Positions 22,034 to 23,318 of a DNA stretch of 23,318 nucleotides are shown here, piece after piece. The notes beneath the pieces were generated by a model that searched no databases, had not been told where the DNA came from, and saw only the letters and a program-made list of their open reading frames with translations. Every line of letters begins with the position of its first letter. The first letter of the stretch is position 1. Origin of the DNA: an uncultured Lewinella sp. (GTDB lineage Bacteria > Bacteroidota > Bacteroidia > Chitinophagales > Saprospiraceae); contig CALIGP010000112.1 in NCBI GenBank assembly GCA_938021455.1, positions 1 through 23,318 on the forward strand, given 5' to 3'. The position numbers and the translations under genes were made by a program.

Positions 22034-23318
22034 TTAGCGATCCATGAGTTGTAACAATCCGTTACTGAGAATGTCCAACTCATCGTTGTTCAACGGGTGG
22101 TGCCCCAGAAGGAGCGCCTGAACATAAAGAATTTCTATCTCCAGTTTAAGGTCTCCCGTCCGGGCCGCCAGCCGCTGGATGAGCGGGTGATGGAAGTTCA
22201 GGCACAACTGAGAATTAGAAACCGACGGCACGCTACCTGACAGGCTATCGAGCATGGAGGCGAAGGTGTCCGTCGCAATTTCTCTTGACTTCTTGATGGA
22301 GCGGTTGAAGTTCGTGCGGTCGTCCATATAGTAGATCGTTGGCACGTTAACGGGTTCAAATTTTCGTAAAACCGCCTGGCACTGAAACCGGCTCAGGGCC
22401 GCGTCTGCCTGCTGCAAAAAATCAAACGTTGCTTCCCGTTCCGCTACCGTCAAATCTTCAAAGTGCTGAATGAAGTGGCTGGTATTCACCGCTTGAACGG
22501 GAATACGGTTACGTTGTCCATATTTTCTCACCAACTGGTTATCGTAGAGATACCCGCTACAGACAACAAGTTGCTTTTGCGCACTAGCCACACCTACCAG
22601 CTGGCGGTATTCGTCGAGGTCGGGGACGTGGCGTAGTGTGTCAGTTTGCCGTGCGACATCTGACAGCAGCATTTCTCCGTAGGTCGTTTTGAACGGCAAG
22701 TGGTCAACGATAACGTCGAAGAACTCATCATCATGTAACGCCAACCCCTTCAGGGTCGCGAGATGAATGGAGATGAGTTGCCGCATCCGGTCCGGGCGGT
22801 TAGCCGCTAACCCCTTCAGGTAGTTTTTCAGGGCATCACCCAGTTCCTGACGCGTTTGCTCCAGGTATTCGTCCTCGTAAAAGGATTCGCGGCTGGCCGT
22901 AGGACGAAGGTTACCCGTATTGATGATACACTTAACAAAAAAGGCCCAGTCTGGCAGCACGTTATCAATCTTCTCCGAGATTAGCATTCGCTTGAGGTAA
23001 ACCTTATGCGTCGTCTTCTCGGCGGGGTTGGGGGCGTAGGGCAGGATATACGCTACGCCACGGGTTGTACCATCCGATGTACGGAGTGGGACAGCATCAA
23101 AGAACTGGGTTCGGAATTGCTCGATGCCATAGCGGCCGAGTTCGTCGCTCGACACCAGATCATTCATAAAGGGAGCATCTCCGGCATTAATCGGAGTCGT
23201 CTCTTCCGCAAAGTGAATAGGAAAAGGAAGAAGGTCACCGTAGTACTTCACCAGTTTCCGGAGGAATTCCGCTTGGAAGAATTTTTCTACGCCTTCCTTC
23301 TGGCGGAGGTAAACTCTA
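22034..23318 (-). CDS. HSP90-family chaperone (partial, N-terminus outside the window)
   Basis: The frame is open to the window edge; the visible part is 427 residues. It begins in the HSP90 middle domain (FLRKLVKYYGDLLPFPIHF) and continues with GVAYILPYAPNP, VYLKRMLISEKIDNVLPDW and TASRESFYED. The SRE arginine is the one that reaches the ATP gamma-phosphate in HtpG/HSP90. The C-terminal part (FIQHFEDLTV ... HHPLIQRLA ... LYVQALLLGHHPLNNDELDILSNGLLQLMDR) fits the dimerisation end of the shorter, divergent 'HSP90 family protein' group rather than classical HtpG. There is no MEEVD-type tail. The ATPase domain is outside the window. A GTG at 23251 is not the start, because coding continues upstream. 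It heads an operon with the alpha-solenoid gene 39 bp downstream. Confidence 0.88.
   Translation of the reverse strand, partial: RVYLRQKEGVEKFFQAEFLRKLVKYYGDLLPFPIHFAEETTPINAGDAPFMNDLVSSDELGRYGIEQFRTQFFDAVPLRTSDGTTRGVAYILPYAPNPAEKTTHKVYLKRMLISEKIDNVLPDWAFFVKCIINTGNLRPTASRESFYEDEYLEQTRQELGDALKNYLKGLAANRPDRMRQLISIHLATLKGLALHDDEFFDVIVDHLPFKTTYGEMLLSDVARQTDTLRHVPDLDEYRQLVGVASAQKQLVVCSGYLYDNQLVRKYGQRNRIPVQAVNTSHFIQHFEDLTVAEREATFDFLQQADAALSRFQCQAVLRKFEPVNVPTIYYMDDRTNFNRSIKKSREIATDTFASMLDSLSGSVPSVSNSQLCLNFHHPLIQRLAARTGDLKLEIEILYVQALLLGHHPLNNDELDILSNGLLQLMDR

Noticed and set aside
23249..23251. GTG at 23251 as the start of the HSP90-family gene
   Set aside because: HSP90 middle-domain coding continues upstream in frame to the window edge, so the gene is cut, not started, here.

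Overview
The window looks like chromosomal DNA of a Bacteroidota bacterium, probably from the Saprospiria/Lewinella side of the phylum; that finer placement is an inference. The reasons are: a Bacteroidota-type promoter (TTTG, 19 bp, TAnnTTTG) in front of one lipoprotein gene; a very long TamB; a DUF6435 mini-protein; YwqK/MORN and PAS-AraC proteins typical of the phylum; many Sec/SPII lipoproteins; almost no Shine-Dalgarno sequences; and gene borders filled with short interspersed repeats. No rRNA, tRNA, CRISPR array or intact transposase gene was seen.

Layout. Positions 1-2000 hold a small lipoprotein (+) and a secreted imidazolonepropionase-like amidohydrolase (-). Positions 2033-5008 hold three tandem + strand copies of one unrecognised membrane-protein family, arrestin-like by pattern. 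The first copy is a relic with an internal deletion and frame break. Copies two and three are intact and are separated by a GC-rich palindrome and a 162-bp fold-back MITE-like element. Positions 5012-7194 hold an HExxH lipoprotein (-), a 56-aa DUF6435 protein too short for most gene callers, and a lone cytochrome oxidase subunit III, with repeat cassettes between them. Positions 7602-12449 are tamB (1615 aa). A long palindrome separates it from a convergent 765-aa gene (12561-14858, -). That gene reads as a DNA2-like helicase with a C-terminal Vsr-like nuclease whose P-loop lysine, Walker B and nuclease acidic residues all appear to be lost.

Positions 15079-17213 hold a PAS(LOV-like)-AraC regulator, a convergent YwqK-type lipoprotein with a clear promoter, and a 776-bp gap ending in an intrinsic terminator that has no obvious gene to terminate. 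Positions 17214-20789 hold an M16 peptidase pair: the first member has HxxEH, the second lacks it but keeps the R/Y substrate motif and carries an extra LolA-like C-terminal domain. Positions 20891-23318 (-) are an operon of an HSP90-family protein (cut by the window edge) followed by a cysteine-bearing alpha-solenoid protein.

Most of the window is housekeeping or envelope biology. The least ordinary items are the apparently dead helicase-nuclease, the decaying tandem membrane-protein array, the HSP90/solenoid pair, the orphan terminator region and the layered repeat families. Family assignments are from recognition of motifs by eye; no search was run.
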